Of a stretch of DNA of 64,000 bases, positions 1 to 10,921 are shown piece after piece (the stretch's first letter is position 1; each line of letters opens with the position of its first letter). Below the pieces are notes generated by a model. It had not been told where the DNA came from and searched no databases. It worked only from the letters and a program-made list of their open reading frames with translations. This DNA comes from Reyranella sp. (GTDB taxonomy: Bacteria > Pseudomonadota > Alphaproteobacteria > Reyranellales > Reyranellaceae). Made by a program: the position numbers and the translations under genes. The stretch covers positions 62,001-126,000 of the forward strand of contig NZ_JAFKJN010000014.1 in NCBI RefSeq assembly GCF_017305915.1. The letters are read 5' to 3'.

Positions 1-104
1 TGGCGGCGATGAAAGCCGACAAGATCGACTTTCTCAAATGGGTCGTCATGCTGATCGTCGGTCAGACGGCGGTGTTCACGGCGCTGAAGCTTCTCGGTCG
101 TTGA
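1..104 (+). CDS. C-terminal end of a small membrane-anchored protein (partial)
   Basis: An open frame enters from the left edge and stops at 104. The visible 33 residues are a short charged stretch (AAMKADKIDFLKW) followed by a hydrophobic segment and a basic end (KLLGR). A single C-terminal membrane helix after a charged, probably coiled-coil region is typical of DUF1640/CCDC90-like proteins of alphaproteobacteria, but too little is visible to name the family. It ends 10 bases before the next gene, so it could be co-transcribed with it. Confidence 0.5.
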   Translation, partial: AAMKADKIDFLKWVVMLIVGQTAVFTALKLLGR

Positions 105-114
105 GCCCGTCGGC

Positions 115-909
115 GTGCGTCGGCTTCTAATCATGGTTGCTCTTGCGCTGGCCGCAGTCGGTCCTGCACGTGCCGCGCCGCCCAGCGTCGAGCTCGAGGC
201 GCTGACCTGGACCGAGCTGCGCGACGCGATCAGGGCCGGCGCGACCACCATCATCATCCCCGCCGGCGGCACCGAGCAGAACGGCCCGCACATGGCGCTG
301 GGCAAACACAATGTCCGCGCCCGCCTGCTGTCGGCCCGCATCGCCCAGGCGCTGGGCGACACCATCGTGGCGCCGGTGCTGGCCTATGTGCCCGAGGGCG
401 CGATCTCGCCGCCGGCCGGCCACATGCGCTTCCCGGGCACGATCTCTATCCCGGACGCCGCGTTCAAGGCCACGGTCGAGGGCGCCGCGCGCGGCTTCCG
501 CCAGGCCGGCTTCGCCCACATCGTGCTGCTGGGCGACCATGGCGGCTACCAGGCGGTACTCCGCCAGGCGGCCACCGAGCTGAACAAGGAATGGGCCGGC
601 AGCAAGGTGCGTGCCCATTTCATCGAGGACTATTACCGCGCCAGCGAGGCCGCCTATGCGCAGGCGCTGCGCGGCAAGGGCATCACCGACGCCCAGATCG
701 GCACGCATGCTGGAACCGCGGACACCTCGCTCACATTGGCGGTCGATCCTTCGTTGGTGCGCAACGACCGCCTGACGGGACACGGGCCGGCCGACGGCAC
801 GCAGGGCGATCCCGCCGCCTCGAGCGCGGCATTGGGCCAGCTTGGCGTCGACCTGATCGTGTCGCAGACTGTGGCTGCTATTCGCAAAGCGCGGGCAGAG
901 AAGCAGTGA
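115..909 (+). CDS. Secreted creatininase-family amidohydrolase-like protein
   Basis: 264 residues from a GTG start; an ATG lies six codons further in. Residues 1-20 form a signal peptide ending ARA, so the product is exported. The fold is recognised from GGTEQNGPHM (51-60), GDHGG (140-144) and THAGTADTS (197-205). Creatininase-family enzymes are metal-dependent amidohydrolases that open cyclic amides. In characterised members the first motif reads EQHGPH, followed by LGTD, and the third reads HAGExETS. Here the ligand His is Asn56, the Asp position is His65, and the Glu residues are Thr and Asp, so metal binding may be changed or lost. The stop shares one base with the next start, and an ABC importer follows, so a role linked to a scavenged compound is likely. 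The substrate is unknown. Confidence 0.8.
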   Translation: MRRLLIMVALALAAVGPARAAPPSVELEALTWTELRDAIRAGATTIIIPAGGTEQNGPHMALGKHNVRARLLSARIAQALGDTIVAPVLAYVPEGAISPPAGHMRFPGTISIPDAAFKATVEGAARGFRQAGFAHIVLLGDHGGYQAVLRQAATELNKEWAGSKVRAHFIEDYYRASEAAYAQALRGKGITDAQIGTHAGTADTSLTLAVDPSLVRNDRLTGHGPADGTQGDPAASSAALGQLGVDLIVSQTVAAIRKARAEKQ

Positions 910-2222
910 TGAAGCTGGGTCGAGTCGTCGTCGCCTGCGTTGCCGGGATCGGGGTCGTCGTCGGATGGTGGGCGATGGCGCAGACCCGGTCGGTCGCCTC
1001 TCCGGTCGCCGCCGTCATCACCCCGGTGCCCGGCATGCCGGCGGTCGCCGATCCGGCCAACCTCTACAGCGAGACCGCCGCGGGCAAGCTCAGCCCCGCC
1101 GTGCAGGGCGCGCTGCCGCGGGTCTATGTTCCCAACCGGCGCTCCAACACCGTGTCGGTGATCGATCCGGAGACGCTGCAGGTGATCGACACCTTCAAGG
1201 TCGGCCGCAATCCGCAGCACGTCGTGCCGTCGTGGGATCTCAAGACGCTGTGGGTCGCCAACAACGCCGAGGGCCGCACCGACGGCAGCCTGACGCCGAT
1301 CGATCCCTGGACCGGCAAGCCCGGCCCGGCGATCGCGGTCGACGACCCGTACAACGTCTATTCCTCGCCCGACGGCAAGTCGCTGATCATCGTCGCCGAG
1401 GAGCTGAAGCGGCTCGACTTCCGCGATCCCTGGACGCTGAAGCTGCAATACTCGATCGCCACGCCGCGCTGCGGCGGCATCAACCATGCCGACTTCGCGA
1501 TCGACGGCAGCTTCGCGCTGTTCACCTGCGAGTTCGACGGTGCGGTGACCAAGATCGACCTGGTCAACCGCCGGGTGATCGACACCATCACGCTGACGCC
1601 GTACTACACGCGGCCCGACGTGGTCGCCCAGCTCGCGGCGCTGGAGCGCAAGAAGAAGTCGCAGATCCTCATCCCCACGCCGGTTCTGGTGCAGGACGCG
1701 CCCGAGCTCGGCGGCGCGATCTGCACCACCCGCGGCATGCCGCAGGACGTGCGGATCTCGCCCGACGGCAAGACCTTCTTCGTCGCCGACATGCTGGCCG
1801 ACGGCGTGCACGTGGTCGATGGCGCCTCGTTCAAGCAGACCGGCTTCATTCCGACCGGCGTCGGTGCGCACGGCCTTTATCCCAGCCGCGACGGCAGGAA
1901 GCTCTATGTCGCCAACCGCGGCACCAACAAGATGATGGTGCGCGCCGGCGTCGCCAAGGGCAGCGTGTCGGTGATCGACTTCGCGACCGCCAAGGTCGAG
2001 CAGACCTGGCCGATCCCCGGCGGCGGCAGCCCCGACATGGGCAATGTCAGCGCCGACGGCAAGTACCTCTGGCTGAGCGGCCGCTTCGACGACGTCGTCT
2101 ATCGCATCGACATCACGTCCGGCGCGATCGACAAGATCAAGGTCGGTAAGGAGCCGCACGGCCTCACGGTGTGGCCGCAACCGGGGCGTTATTCGCTGGG
2201 CCATACTGGCAATTTGCGCTGA
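909..2222 (+). CDS. YVTN-type beta-propeller protein, exported or membrane-anchored
   Basis: 437 residues. The ATG at 909 overlaps the preceding stop by one base, which fixes the start. Residues 1-25 form a hydrophobic signal or anchor, so the propeller should lie in the periplasm. The body has repeated blades of the form VYVPNRRSNTVSVIDPET and LYVANRGT, each with the YVxN...vsVID pattern of YncE-like seven-bladed propellers. These usually act as binding or scaffold proteins, and some relatives are dehydrogenase subunits, but I see no cofactor motif. Its place between a secreted creatininase-like protein and an ABC importer suggests a part in handling the same extracellular compound. That is inference. 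Confidence 0.8.
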   Translation: MKLGRVVVACVAGIGVVVGWWAMAQTRSVASPVAAVITPVPGMPAVADPANLYSETAAGKLSPAVQGALPRVYVPNRRSNTVSVIDPETLQVIDTFKVGRNPQHVVPSWDLKTLWVANNAEGRTDGSLTPIDPWTGKPGPAIAVDDPYNVYSSPDGKSLIIVAEELKRLDFRDPWTLKLQYSIATPRCGGINHADFAIDGSFALFTCEFDGAVTKIDLVNRRVIDTITLTPYYTRPDVVAQLAALERKKKSQILIPTPVLVQDAPELGGAICTTRGMPQDVRISPDGKTFFVADMLADGVHVVDGASFKQTGFIPTGVGAHGLYPSRDGRKLYVANRGTNKMMVRAGVAKGSVSVIDFATAKVEQTWPIPGGGSPDMGNVSADGKYLWLSGRFDDVVYRIDITSGAIDKIKVGKEPHGLTVWPQPGRYSLGHTGNLR

Positions 2223-2261
2223 TATGGCCTCAGCACGCTTTTCCCGCTGAGGAGGTTTCCG

Positions 2262-3218
2262 ATGAACTACAAGGCAGCGCTGTCGATTGCCTCGGCGCTC
2301 GCATTCGGCGCGGCGTCCGCCCAGGCGCAGGACACCAAGGTCGCGATCGCCATCTCCGGCTGGACCGGCTTTGCGCCGCTGACGCTCGCCAAGGAGTCTG
2401 GCATCTACGCCAGGAACGGCCTCGATGTCTCGATCAAGAAGATTCCGCAGAAGGATCGCCACCTGGCGATAGCCTCGGGCGACGTGCAGTGCGCCGCCAC
2501 CACGGTCGAGACCTGGATCGTGTGGAACGCCAACGGCGTCGCCACCACCCAGCTGTTCAAGATGGACCAGGGCATGGGCTCGGACGGCATCGTCGCCAAG
2601 CCGGGAATCGACAAGGTCGCCGACCTCAAGGGCAAGACGGTCGCGGCGTCGGCGCCCGGCACCAGCCCGCACTTCTTCCTGTCGTGGGCGCTCAAGAAGG
2701 CCGGCATGAAGCTCGCTGACGTCAAGCTGGTCACCCTCGAGCCCGCGCCGGCCGCCAGCGCCTTCGTCGCCGGCAATGCCGGGCTCGACGCGGCGGTGAC
2801 CTACGAGCCCTATCTCAGCCAGGTCCGCAACAAGCCCGACGCGGGCAAGATCATCGTCGATTCGCTCGGCCAGCCGGTGGTGTTCGATTCGTTCGGCTGC
2901 ACGCCCAAGTTCATCAAGGAGAACCCCAAGGCGGTGAAGGCGCTGGTCGACAGCTACTTCCAGGCGCTCGACATGATCGCGGCCGACAAGACCAAGGCCT
3001 TCGGCATCATGGGCGCCGACGTCAAGCAGACCGCCGAGCAGTTCGAGGCCTCGCAGTCCAAGCTCAAGTGGGCCGACCGCGCCGGCAACCAGAAGTTCTT
3101 CGCGGGCGAGATCCAGGCCTTCAACAAGGAGGCCGCGGCGCTGCTGCTCGAGATCGGCGTCATCAAGCAGGTGCCGGCCAATATGGACAGCCTCTACGAC
3201 ACGAGCTTCCAGAAGTGA
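2262..3218 (+). CDS. ABC transporter substrate-binding protein, nitrate/sulfonate/taurine (SsuA/TauA) type
   Basis: 318 residues with a cleavable signal peptide (1-23, ending SAQAQ). A strong ribosome site (GAGGAGG, 2249-2255) sits seven bases before the ATG. The start of the mature protein (ISGWTGFAPLTLAKESGIYA) and the YEPYLSQVR segment are typical of NMT1/SsuA-like periplasmic proteins that deliver sulfonates, nitrate, pyrimidine precursors or other small anions. The permease start overlaps its stop, and the ATPase follows, so 4 to 6 kb of this operon encode a complete importer. The ligand cannot be read from sequence. Confidence 0.88.
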   Translation: MNYKAALSIASALAFGAASAQAQDTKVAIAISGWTGFAPLTLAKESGIYARNGLDVSIKKIPQKDRHLAIASGDVQCAATTVETWIVWNANGVATTQLFKMDQGMGSDGIVAKPGIDKVADLKGKTVAASAPGTSPHFFLSWALKKAGMKLADVKLVTLEPAPAASAFVAGNAGLDAAVTYEPYLSQVRNKPDAGKIIVDSLGQPVVFDSFGCTPKFIKENPKAVKALVDSYFQALDMIAADKTKAFGIMGADVKQTAEQFEASQSKLKWADRAGNQKFFAGEIQAFNKEAAALLLEIGVIKQVPANMDSLYDTSFQK

Positions 3219-3994
3219 AACCCGGCCTGTTCGTTCCTGTCTCGCGCAGGGTACGGATCGGGCTGGGCATCGCCTTCTTCCTCGCGTTCGGCCTGGCGTG
3301 GTGGGCGATCACCGCGTCGGGCGCCGTGCCGCCGCAGTTCCTCGCCTCGCCGGGCCGGACGCTCGCGGCGGCCTGGGAGCTGTTCGCCAAATTCGGCTTC
3401 ACCTACGACGTCGGCATGACGGTCTGGCGGGTGCTGGGCGGCTTCGTGCTGGCGGCGCTGATCGCCGTGCCGCTCGGCATCGCCATGGGGGCGTGGAAGC
3501 CGGTCGAGGCGTTCTTCGAGCCGTTCGTTTCCTTCGCCCGTTACCTGCCGGCCTCGGCGTTCATCCCGTTGCTGATCCTGTGGGTCGGCATCGGCGAGAC
3601 ACAGAAGCTCGCGGTGATCTTCATCGGCTGCTTCTTCCAGCTCACCCTGATGATCGCCATGATCGTCGCCGGCACGCGCCGCGATCTCGTCGAGGCGGCC
3701 TACACGCTGGGCTGCAGCGAGCGCGGCATCGTGCGCGACGTGCTGCTGCCCGGCGCCGCGCCGGAGATCGCCGAGGCGCTGCGCCAGGTGCTGGGGATCG
3801 GCTGGACCTACATCATCGTCGCCGAGCTGATCGGCGCCTCGTCCGGCATCGGCCACATGATCACCGACAGCCAGGCGCTGATGGCGACCGACCAGATCAT
3901 CTCCGGCATCGTCGTCATCGGCCTGGTCGGGCTGGCGTCGGACGTCGCGTTCAAGCAGCTCAATCGTCGCCTGTTCGCCTGGAGCCACCTCTAG
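3215..3994 (+). CDS. ABC transporter permease, SsuC/TauC type
   Basis: 259 residues from a GTG that overlaps the binding-protein stop by four bases (GTGA). This short form fits the family (about 250-270) better than the longer upstream-open frame. About six hydrophobic segments are seen. The cytoplasmic EAA loop lies at residues 160-182 (EAAYTLGCSERGIVRDVLLPG), the site that docks on the ATPase. It is the inner-membrane channel of the importer encoded with the SsuA-like and SsuB-like neighbours. Confidence 0.88.
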   Translation: MKPGLFVPVSRRVRIGLGIAFFLAFGLAWWAITASGAVPPQFLASPGRTLAAAWELFAKFGFTYDVGMTVWRVLGGFVLAALIAVPLGIAMGAWKPVEAFFEPFVSFARYLPASAFIPLLILWVGIGETQKLAVIFIGCFFQLTLMIAMIVAGTRRDLVEAAYTLGCSERGIVRDVLLPGAAPEIAEALRQVLGIGWTYIIVAELIGASSGIGHMITDSQALMATDQIISGIVVIGLVGLASDVAFKQLNRRLFAWSHL

Positions 3995-4007
3995 TGAGCC
4001 GCCCCTC

Positions 4008-4783
4008 GTGAGCAGATTGGCGATCCAGGGCGTCGGCAAGACCTTCCCCGGCGTCGCGGGTGGCGCGCCGACCCAGGCGCTGCTGCCGGTCAGCCTCGAG
4101 GTCGCCGACAACGACTTCATCACCATCCTGGGCCTCTCCGGCTGCGGGAAGTCGACCCTGCTGCGCCTCGTGGCCGGCCTCGAGGAGCCGACCAGCGGCC
4201 GCATCCTGCTCGACTCCGCGCCGGTCGCGGGGCCGGGAGCCGATCGCGGCATGGTGTTCCAGAGCTACACGCTCTTCCCGTGGCTGACGGTGCGCCAGAA
4301 CATCTGCTTCGGCCTGCGCCAGAAGGGCATGGCCGCCGCCGAGCAGCGCGAGATCAGCGATCACTTCATCGCCGAGATCGGCTTGCGCGGTTTCGAGGAT
4401 CACTATCCCAAGCAGTTGAGCGGCGGCATGCAGCAGCGCGTCGCGATCGCACGGGCGCTCGCCAACAGCCCCAAGATCCTGCTGCTCGACGAGCCCTTCG
4501 GTGCCCTCGACAACCAGACGCGCGTGCTGATGCAGGAGCTGCTGCTCGGCATCTGGGAGCGCGAGCGCAAGACCGTGCTGTTCGTCACCCACGACATCGA
4601 GGAGGCGATCTTCATGGCAAGCCGTGTCGTGGTGTTCACGCGCCGACCCGGCCGCGTCAAGACCGAGCTGCCGGTGCCGCTGCCCCATCCGCGGCCCTAC
4701 ACCATCAAGACGGCGCCCGAGTTCACCGCGCTCAAGGCGCGGCTCACCGAGGAGATCCGCGCCGAGGCGCTCGCTGCTGCGGC

Positions 4784-4787
<4 letters not shown>
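4008..4787 (+). CDS. ABC transporter ATP-binding protein, SsuB/TauB type
   Basis: 259 residues from a GTG start, 13 bases after the permease. All ATPase motifs are present: Walker [10 protein letters not shown] (42-50), Q-loop Gln85, signature LSGGMQQR (137-144), Walker B ILLLDEP (157-163) and switch His195. The protein is of ordinary length and powers the importer of this operon. Its stop TAG and the stop of the converging hutU share the four-base palindrome CTAG (4784-4787), so the two genes touch tail to tail with no terminator between them. Confidence 0.9.
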
Positions 4788-6445
<1,658 letters not shown>

Positions 6446-6452
6446 GAGGGCC

Positions 6453-7967
6453 TCAGGCGCAAAGAGAGGGCAGGGTGCCGGCCGCTTGAACGACCGCCCC
6501 GCTGCGGACCAGGCGAGTCGCTGCCTGCTGGTCGGGATGCAGGGAACGATCCTCGTCGAGATGCGGCACCTCGCGGCGCAGCAGCGTCCGCACCGCTTCG
6601 AGCCACGGGCTCGACTTCAACGGCGCATGGAAGTCGCAGCCTTGGGCCGCGACCAGCAATTCGATGCCGATCACCGTGCCGCAATTGTCGGCCATGTCCA
6701 TCAGCCGGCGGGCGGCGTGCGCGGCCATCGAGACATGGTCTTCCTGGTTGGCCGAGGTCGGGATGGAATCGACACTGGCCGGATGGGCGCGCTGCTTGTT
6801 CTCGGAGACCAGCGCTGCCGCGGTGACCTGCGGGATCATGAAGCCGCTATTGAGTCCCGGCCGCGGCGTCAGGAACGCGGGCAGTCCCGACAACGCCGGA
6901 TCGACCAGCATGGCGATGCGCCGCTCGGCCAGCGAGCCGATCTCGCAGATCGCCAGCGCCATGGTGTCGGCGGCGAAGGCCACCGGCTCGGCGTGGAAGT
7001 TGCCGCCGGACAGCGCCTCGCCTGTCTCGGCGAAGATCAGCGGATTGTCGGTGACGCCGTTGGCCTCGGTCTCCAGCGTCACCGCCGCCTGGCGCAGCAG
7101 GTCGAGCGCAGCGCCCATGACCTGCGGCTGGCAACGCAGGCAGTAGGGGTCCTGCACGCGCTCGTCGCCGACCAGATGCGAGGCGCGGATCGCCGAGCCG
7201 TGCATCAGGTTGCGCAGGGCGTCGGCCGTCTCGATCTGGCCGCGATGGCGGCGCAGGAGATGGATGCGGCGATCGAACGGCGCGTCCGAGCCGCGGGCGG
7301 CATCGGTCGAGAGCGCGCCGGTGACCAGCGCCGACTGGAACAGCGTCTCGGTCTCGAACAGCGCGGCCAGCGCGTAGGCGGTCGAGAATTGCGTGCCGTT
7401 CAGCAGCGCCAGCCCTTCCTTCGCGCCCAGCGTCAGCGGCTTCAGGCCGGCGCCGGCCAGCGCCGTGTCGGCGGGCACGCTGCGGCCATCGACGATCATC
7501 TCGCCTGTGCCGATCATCGTCGCCGACATGTGGGCGAGCGGCGCGAGATCGCCGGACGCGCCGACCGAACCCTGGCAGGGCACGACCGGCGTTAGGCCCT
7601 TGGCCAGCATCGCTTCGAGCAGCCGCACCGTCTCCAGCCGAACGCCGGAGGCACCCTGGGCGAGGCTCGCGAGTTTGAGCGCCATCATCAGCCGCGCGAC
7701 CGGCACCGGCATGGCTGAGCCGGCGCCGGCCGAATGCGACAGCACGATGTTGCGCTGGAGGGTGGCGAGGTCCTCGGGTGGGATGTGGACGTTCGCGAGC
7801 TTTCCGAAACCGGTATTGATGCCGTAGACCGGCTCGCCCCGGGCGATGATCGCCGACACCGCCGCCGCCGAGCGTTCGATGAGGGGCACGCAGGCCGGGT
7901 CGAGAGTCGGGACGGCGCCGCGATAAATGTCGCGCCAGTCGCGCAGGCTCATCGCGCCGGGCTTCAT
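6453..7967 (-). CDS. hutH: Histidine ammonia-lyase
   Basis: 504 residues from the ATG at 7967, which overlaps the hutI stop (ATGA). The frame stays open further upstream, but that part overlies hutI. The enzyme eliminates ammonia from L-histidine to give urocanate. The Ala-Ser-Gly triplet that cyclises into the MIO cofactor is at 137-139 within [15 protein letters not shown]. The YGINTGFG segment (48-55) carries the catalytic tyrosine. It is the middle gene of the hut operon, tightly coupled to hutI and hutU. Confidence 0.96.
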   Translation of the reverse strand: MKPGAMSLRDWRDIYRGAVPTLDPACVPLIERSAAAVSAIIARGEPVYGINTGFGKLANVHIPPEDLATLQRNIVLSHSAGAGSAMPVPVARLMMALKLASLAQGASGVRLETVRLLEAMLAKGLTPVVPCQGSVGASGDLAPLAHMSATMIGTGEMIVDGRSVPADTALAGAGLKPLTLGAKEGLALLNGTQFSTAYALAALFETETLFQSALVTGALSTDAARGSDAPFDRRIHLLRRHRGQIETADALRNLMHGSAIRASHLVGDERVQDPYCLRCQPQVMGAALDLLRQAAVTLETEANGVTDNPLIFAETGEALSGGNFHAEPVAFAADTMALAICEIGSLAERRIAMLVDPALSGLPAFLTPRPGLNSGFMIPQVTAAALVSENKQRAHPASVDSIPTSANQEDHVSMAAHAARRLMDMADNCGTVIGIELLVAAQGCDFHAPLKSSPWLEAVRTLLRREVPHLDEDRSLHPDQQAATRLVRSGAVVQAAGTLPSLCA

Positions 7968-9160
7968 CGGCCTCTCCAGATCCGCGCGTGCAGCGGCGTG
8001 AAGCCGATGCGGTAGACCAGCTCGGCCGGCCGCTCGATGTCCCAGATCGCTATGTCGCATGATTTGCCGGCTTCGAGCGTGCCGACCTCGGCGAGCCGGC
8101 CCAGCGCCTTCGCGGCATGGCGTGTCACGCCCAGCAGGCATTCGTCGACGGTCAGCCGGAAGAAGGTCGCCGCCATGCTCATGGTCAGCAGCAGCGAGGT
8201 CAGCGGCGAGGTGCCGGGATTGGAATCGCTGGAGATCGCGATCGGCACGCCGTGCCTGCGCAACAGGTCGACCGGCGGCTTCTGCGTCTCGCGCAGGAAG
8301 TAGAACGCGCCGGGCAGCAAAACGGCGACGGTGCCGGCGCGGGCCAGTGCCGCGACGCCCTTCTCGTCGGCGTGCTCGAGATGATCGGCCGACAGAGCGC
8401 CGAAGCGCGCGGCAAGTTCGGCGCCGCCGAGGGTCGTGAGCTGCTCGGCGTGCAGCTTCACCGGCAGGTCGAGGCGGCGCGCGGTCTCGAAGACGCGGGC
8501 CGTCTGCTCGGGCGAGAAGGCAATGGATTCGCAGAAGGCGTCGACCGCATCGGCGAGGCCGGCCTCTGCGACCGCCGGCATCTGGCGGTCGCAGACGTCG
8601 GCGATGTAGGCGTCCTTGTCGCCCTTGGCCTCGGGCGGCAAGGCGTGGGCGCCGAGGAAGGTCGTGACGACGGTGAGCGGCAGGACTTCGCCAAGGCGGC
8701 GCGCGACCCGCAGCGACTTCGTCTCGCTCTCCGTATCGAGGCCGTAGCCCGACTTGATCTCCAGCGTCGTAACGCCGTCGCGCATCAACGTTTCGATGCG
8801 CTTGCGGGCGCTGGCGAGCAACTGGTCCTCGCTTTCTCGGCGCGTGGCCCGCATGGTCGAGACGATGCCGCCGCCGGCGCGCGAAATCTCGTCATAGGTC
8901 GCACCGGCCAGTCTGAGCTCGAACTCGTGTGCGCGGTTGCCGCCATAGACGATGTGGGTGTGGCAATCGATCAGCCCGGGTGAGATCCAGCGACCCTCGC
9001 AGTCGATCGTCTCGGCGGCATCGAACGAAGGCGCGTCGGCTTCGGCGCCGACATAAAGGATGCGGCCGTCCTTCGACGCGATGACGCCCTTCTCGACGAC
9101 GCCAAGGCCGGACGCCATGGTGGCGAGCCGAGCATCGCGCCAGACGCGATCACACTTCAT
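7964..9160 (-). CDS. hutI: Imidazolonepropionase
   Basis: 398 residues. It hydrolyses 4-imidazolone-5-propanoate to N-formimino-L-glutamate, the third step of histidine degradation. The amidohydrolase metal site starts with CHTH (His67 and His69) followed by [10 protein letters not shown], typical of HutI. It is the first gene of the operon on this strand. The 5' region runs straight into a palindromic repeat (9189-9323), so the hut promoter must lie in or just next to that repeat. Confidence 0.95.
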   Translation of the reverse strand: MKCDRVWRDARLATMASGLGVVEKGVIASKDGRILYVGAEADAPSFDAAETIDCEGRWISPGLIDCHTHIVYGGNRAHEFELRLAGATYDEISRAGGGIVSTMRATRRESEDQLLASARKRIETLMRDGVTTLEIKSGYGLDTESETKSLRVARRLGEVLPLTVVTTFLGAHALPPEAKGDKDAYIADVCDRQMPAVAEAGLADAVDAFCESIAFSPEQTARVFETARRLDLPVKLHAEQLTTLGGAELAARFGALSADHLEHADEKGVAALARAGTVAVLLPGAFYFLRETQKPPVDLLRRHGVPIAISSDSNPGTSPLTSLLLTMSMAATFFRLTVDECLLGVTRHAAKALGRLAEVGTLEAGKSCDIAIWDIERPAELVYRIGFTPLHARIWRGR

Positions 9161-9188
9161 GCCGCGACCTTAGCCGATTCTGCCCTCA

Positions 9189-9323
9189 TCTTCCTCCCTA
9201 TGCGGAGCATGGGGAGGTGCCCCGAAGGGGCGGAGGGGTCATGAGCCACAGAATCGCTGCGGCCTTTGACCCCTGCGTCGCAGATTACTGCGCCACCTCC
9301 CCGCGCTTCGCGCAGAGAGGAAG
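9189..9323. repeat. Palindromic intergenic repeat, family 1 (copy 1)
   Basis: An inverted arrangement of GGGGAGGTG...GGAGGGGTCATG on the left and TGACCCCTGCGTCGCAGATTA...GCCACCTCCCC on the right, bracketed by TTCCTC and GAGGAAG. The same elements in the same order recur at 27949-28112. It separates hutI from the flavoprotein gene. It looks like a small non-coding mobile palindrome of the kind scattered in alphaproteobacterial genomes. No transposase is present. Confidence 0.75.
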
Positions 9324-9328
9324 TGTTT

Positions 9329-10921
9329 CTATGGGTCGATCAGCACACCGGGATTCATCAGACCCTTGGGATCGAGCTCGCGCTTGGCGCCGCGCAGCGC
9401 CCTGGCGAACAGCTCGGGCCGCTGCTTGTCGTAGAACGGCCGGTGGAAGCGGCCGACGGCGTGATGGTGCGTGGTCGTGCCGCCATGCTCGACGGTCGCG
9501 GCGGTGCAGGCGGTCAGCACCTCCATGAACTGCTCGAGTCCTTTCGCCTTGTCGACGATGCCGCCGAAGGTGAAGTAGAGGCACGGCCCGTCGGGATAGA
9601 CGTGGGTGAAGCGGCAGGTGACGGTGCCGTCGCGGCCGGTCACGCGCTTGATCGTGTCCCTGGTGATCTTGGTGATCTTCTGATGGAAGTCGCGCATGCG
9701 CTCCCAGGTCATCGCGGTCTCGAAGGTCGAGGAGAGGATGCCGCGCGCCACCGCGTGCTCGCCATAGTGCGGCGCGCGGATGAAGCGGTTGCGCCAGGCG
9801 CCGGCCGCCCCCGAGCGGTGCGCATTCTCGTCGTCGGGATCGGACTGGTCGGCGATGCCGCCGTGCTCGGCGCAGATCTCCAGCGCGCGCTTCATCCAGA
9901 CGTCGAGCGGATGGTCGGCCGATTCGAAAGCCAGGACGAGCACCGCCTCCTCGCTGCTCCACGGGATGCCGGGCAGCGCCTCGCGCGCCTCGAGCAGGCG
10001 GCAGTTGGCGGGATAGAGGCCCGCCTGGGTGATGCCGCGCACCGCATCGGCGCCGTCATAGAAGGTCTTGAAGCGCACGCTCGCCGAGGAGCGGAAGGTC
10101 GGCTTGCGGCGCAGCCGCACCCAGGCCTCGGTGATGATGCCGAGGATGCCTTCGGAGCCGAGGACCATACGGTCAGGGCTCGGTCCGGCGCCGGAGCCCG
10201 GCAGGCGGCGCGATTCCAGCGCGCCGGCCGGCGTGATCATGCGCGTGCTTTCGACGAAGTCGTCGATGTGGGTGTAGAGCGTGGCGTAATGGCCGCCCGA
10301 CCGCGTCGCGATCCAGCCGCCCAGCGTCGAGCAGCGATAGGCCTGCATGTAGTGCCGCATGGTGAGCGGCGTCTTGCGCAGCGCATCCTCGATCGCGGGG
10401 CCGTAGATGCCGCCCTGGATGCGCGCCGCTTCGCTGGTATCGTCGACCTCCAGGATCTTGTCCATGTGGCGGAGCGAGATGGTGACGACCTTGTCGAACG
10501 AGGCCTGCGGCTCGATGCCCTTCACCACCGACGAGCCGCCGCCGTAGGGGATCGCCTTGGCGCCGATCCGGTCGCACCACTCCAGCACGCGCACGACGTC
10601 CTGCTCGCTCTCGGGGAAGGCGACGGCATCGGGCGGGTTGGGCACCGAGCGCATGAACATGCGCCAGGCATCGAAGCCTGCCTTGCCGTAAGAGTGCTCC
10701 AGCCGCGTCAGGTGATCGGTGCGCACCATCGCCTGCAGGTCCGACGGCACGTCGATGCGCGGTTTGCGCAGGGTGATCTCGTCCGCCTTGGGCGGCGGCG
10801 TGACGTCGAAGCCCTTCAGGCCATAGCGCGCAGCGATCTCCTGCTCCCAGGGCTTGATCTCGTCGGGCGACAGGTCCTCGTCGGCATAGCCCCAGGCGTA
10901 GAACTTCTTCTGACGTCTCAT
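9329..10921 (-). CDS. FAD-linked oxidase, alkyldihydroxyacetonephosphate-synthase-like
   Basis: 530 residues from the ATG at 10921, which overlaps the stop of the dioxygenase gene (ATGA). The PP-loop of vanillyl-alcohol-oxidase-type flavoproteins is seen in PYGGGSSVV (125-133), followed by SGGHYATLYTHIDDFV. The C-terminal part with HHHAVGRFHRPFYDKQ (from about 485) and LDPKGLMNPG closely matches the layout of alkyl-DHAP synthases, whose His-rich loop is catalytic. Bacterial members mostly have unknown substrates. Coupling to a TauD-type dioxygenase suggests they act on the same compound, perhaps one oxidative route, which is inference. Confidence 0.85.
   Translation of the reverse strand: MRRQKKFYAWGYADEDLSPDEIKPWEQEIAARYGLKGFDVTPPPKADEITLRKPRIDVPSDLQAMVRTDHLTRLEHSYGKAGFDAWRMFMRSVPNPPDAVAFPESEQDVVRVLEWCDRIGAKAIPYGGGSSVVKGIEPQASFDKVVTISLRHMDKILEVDDTSEAARIQGGIYGPAIEDALRKTPLTMRHYMQAYRCSTLGGWIATRSGGHYATLYTHIDDFVESTRMITPAGALESRRLPGSGAGPSPDRMVLGSEGILGIITEAWVRLRRKPTFRSSASVRFKTFYDGADAVRGITQAGLYPANCRLLEAREALPGIPWSSEEAVLVLAFESADHPLDVWMKRALEICAEHGGIADQSDPDDENAHRSGAAGAWRNRFIRAPHYGEHAVARGILSSTFETAMTWERMRDFHQKITKITRDTIKRVTGRDGTVTCRFTHVYPDGPCLYFTFGGIVDKAKGLEQFMEVLTACTAATVEHGGTTTHHHAVGRFHRPFYDKQRPELFARALRGAKRELDPKGLMNPGVLIDP

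Noticed and set aside
654..2672. 672-residue minus-strand open frame opposite the propeller gene
   Set aside because: It is an antisense shadow caused by high GC. Composition is Arg/His/Asp-rich with no domain, and it overlaps three clear plus-strand genes.
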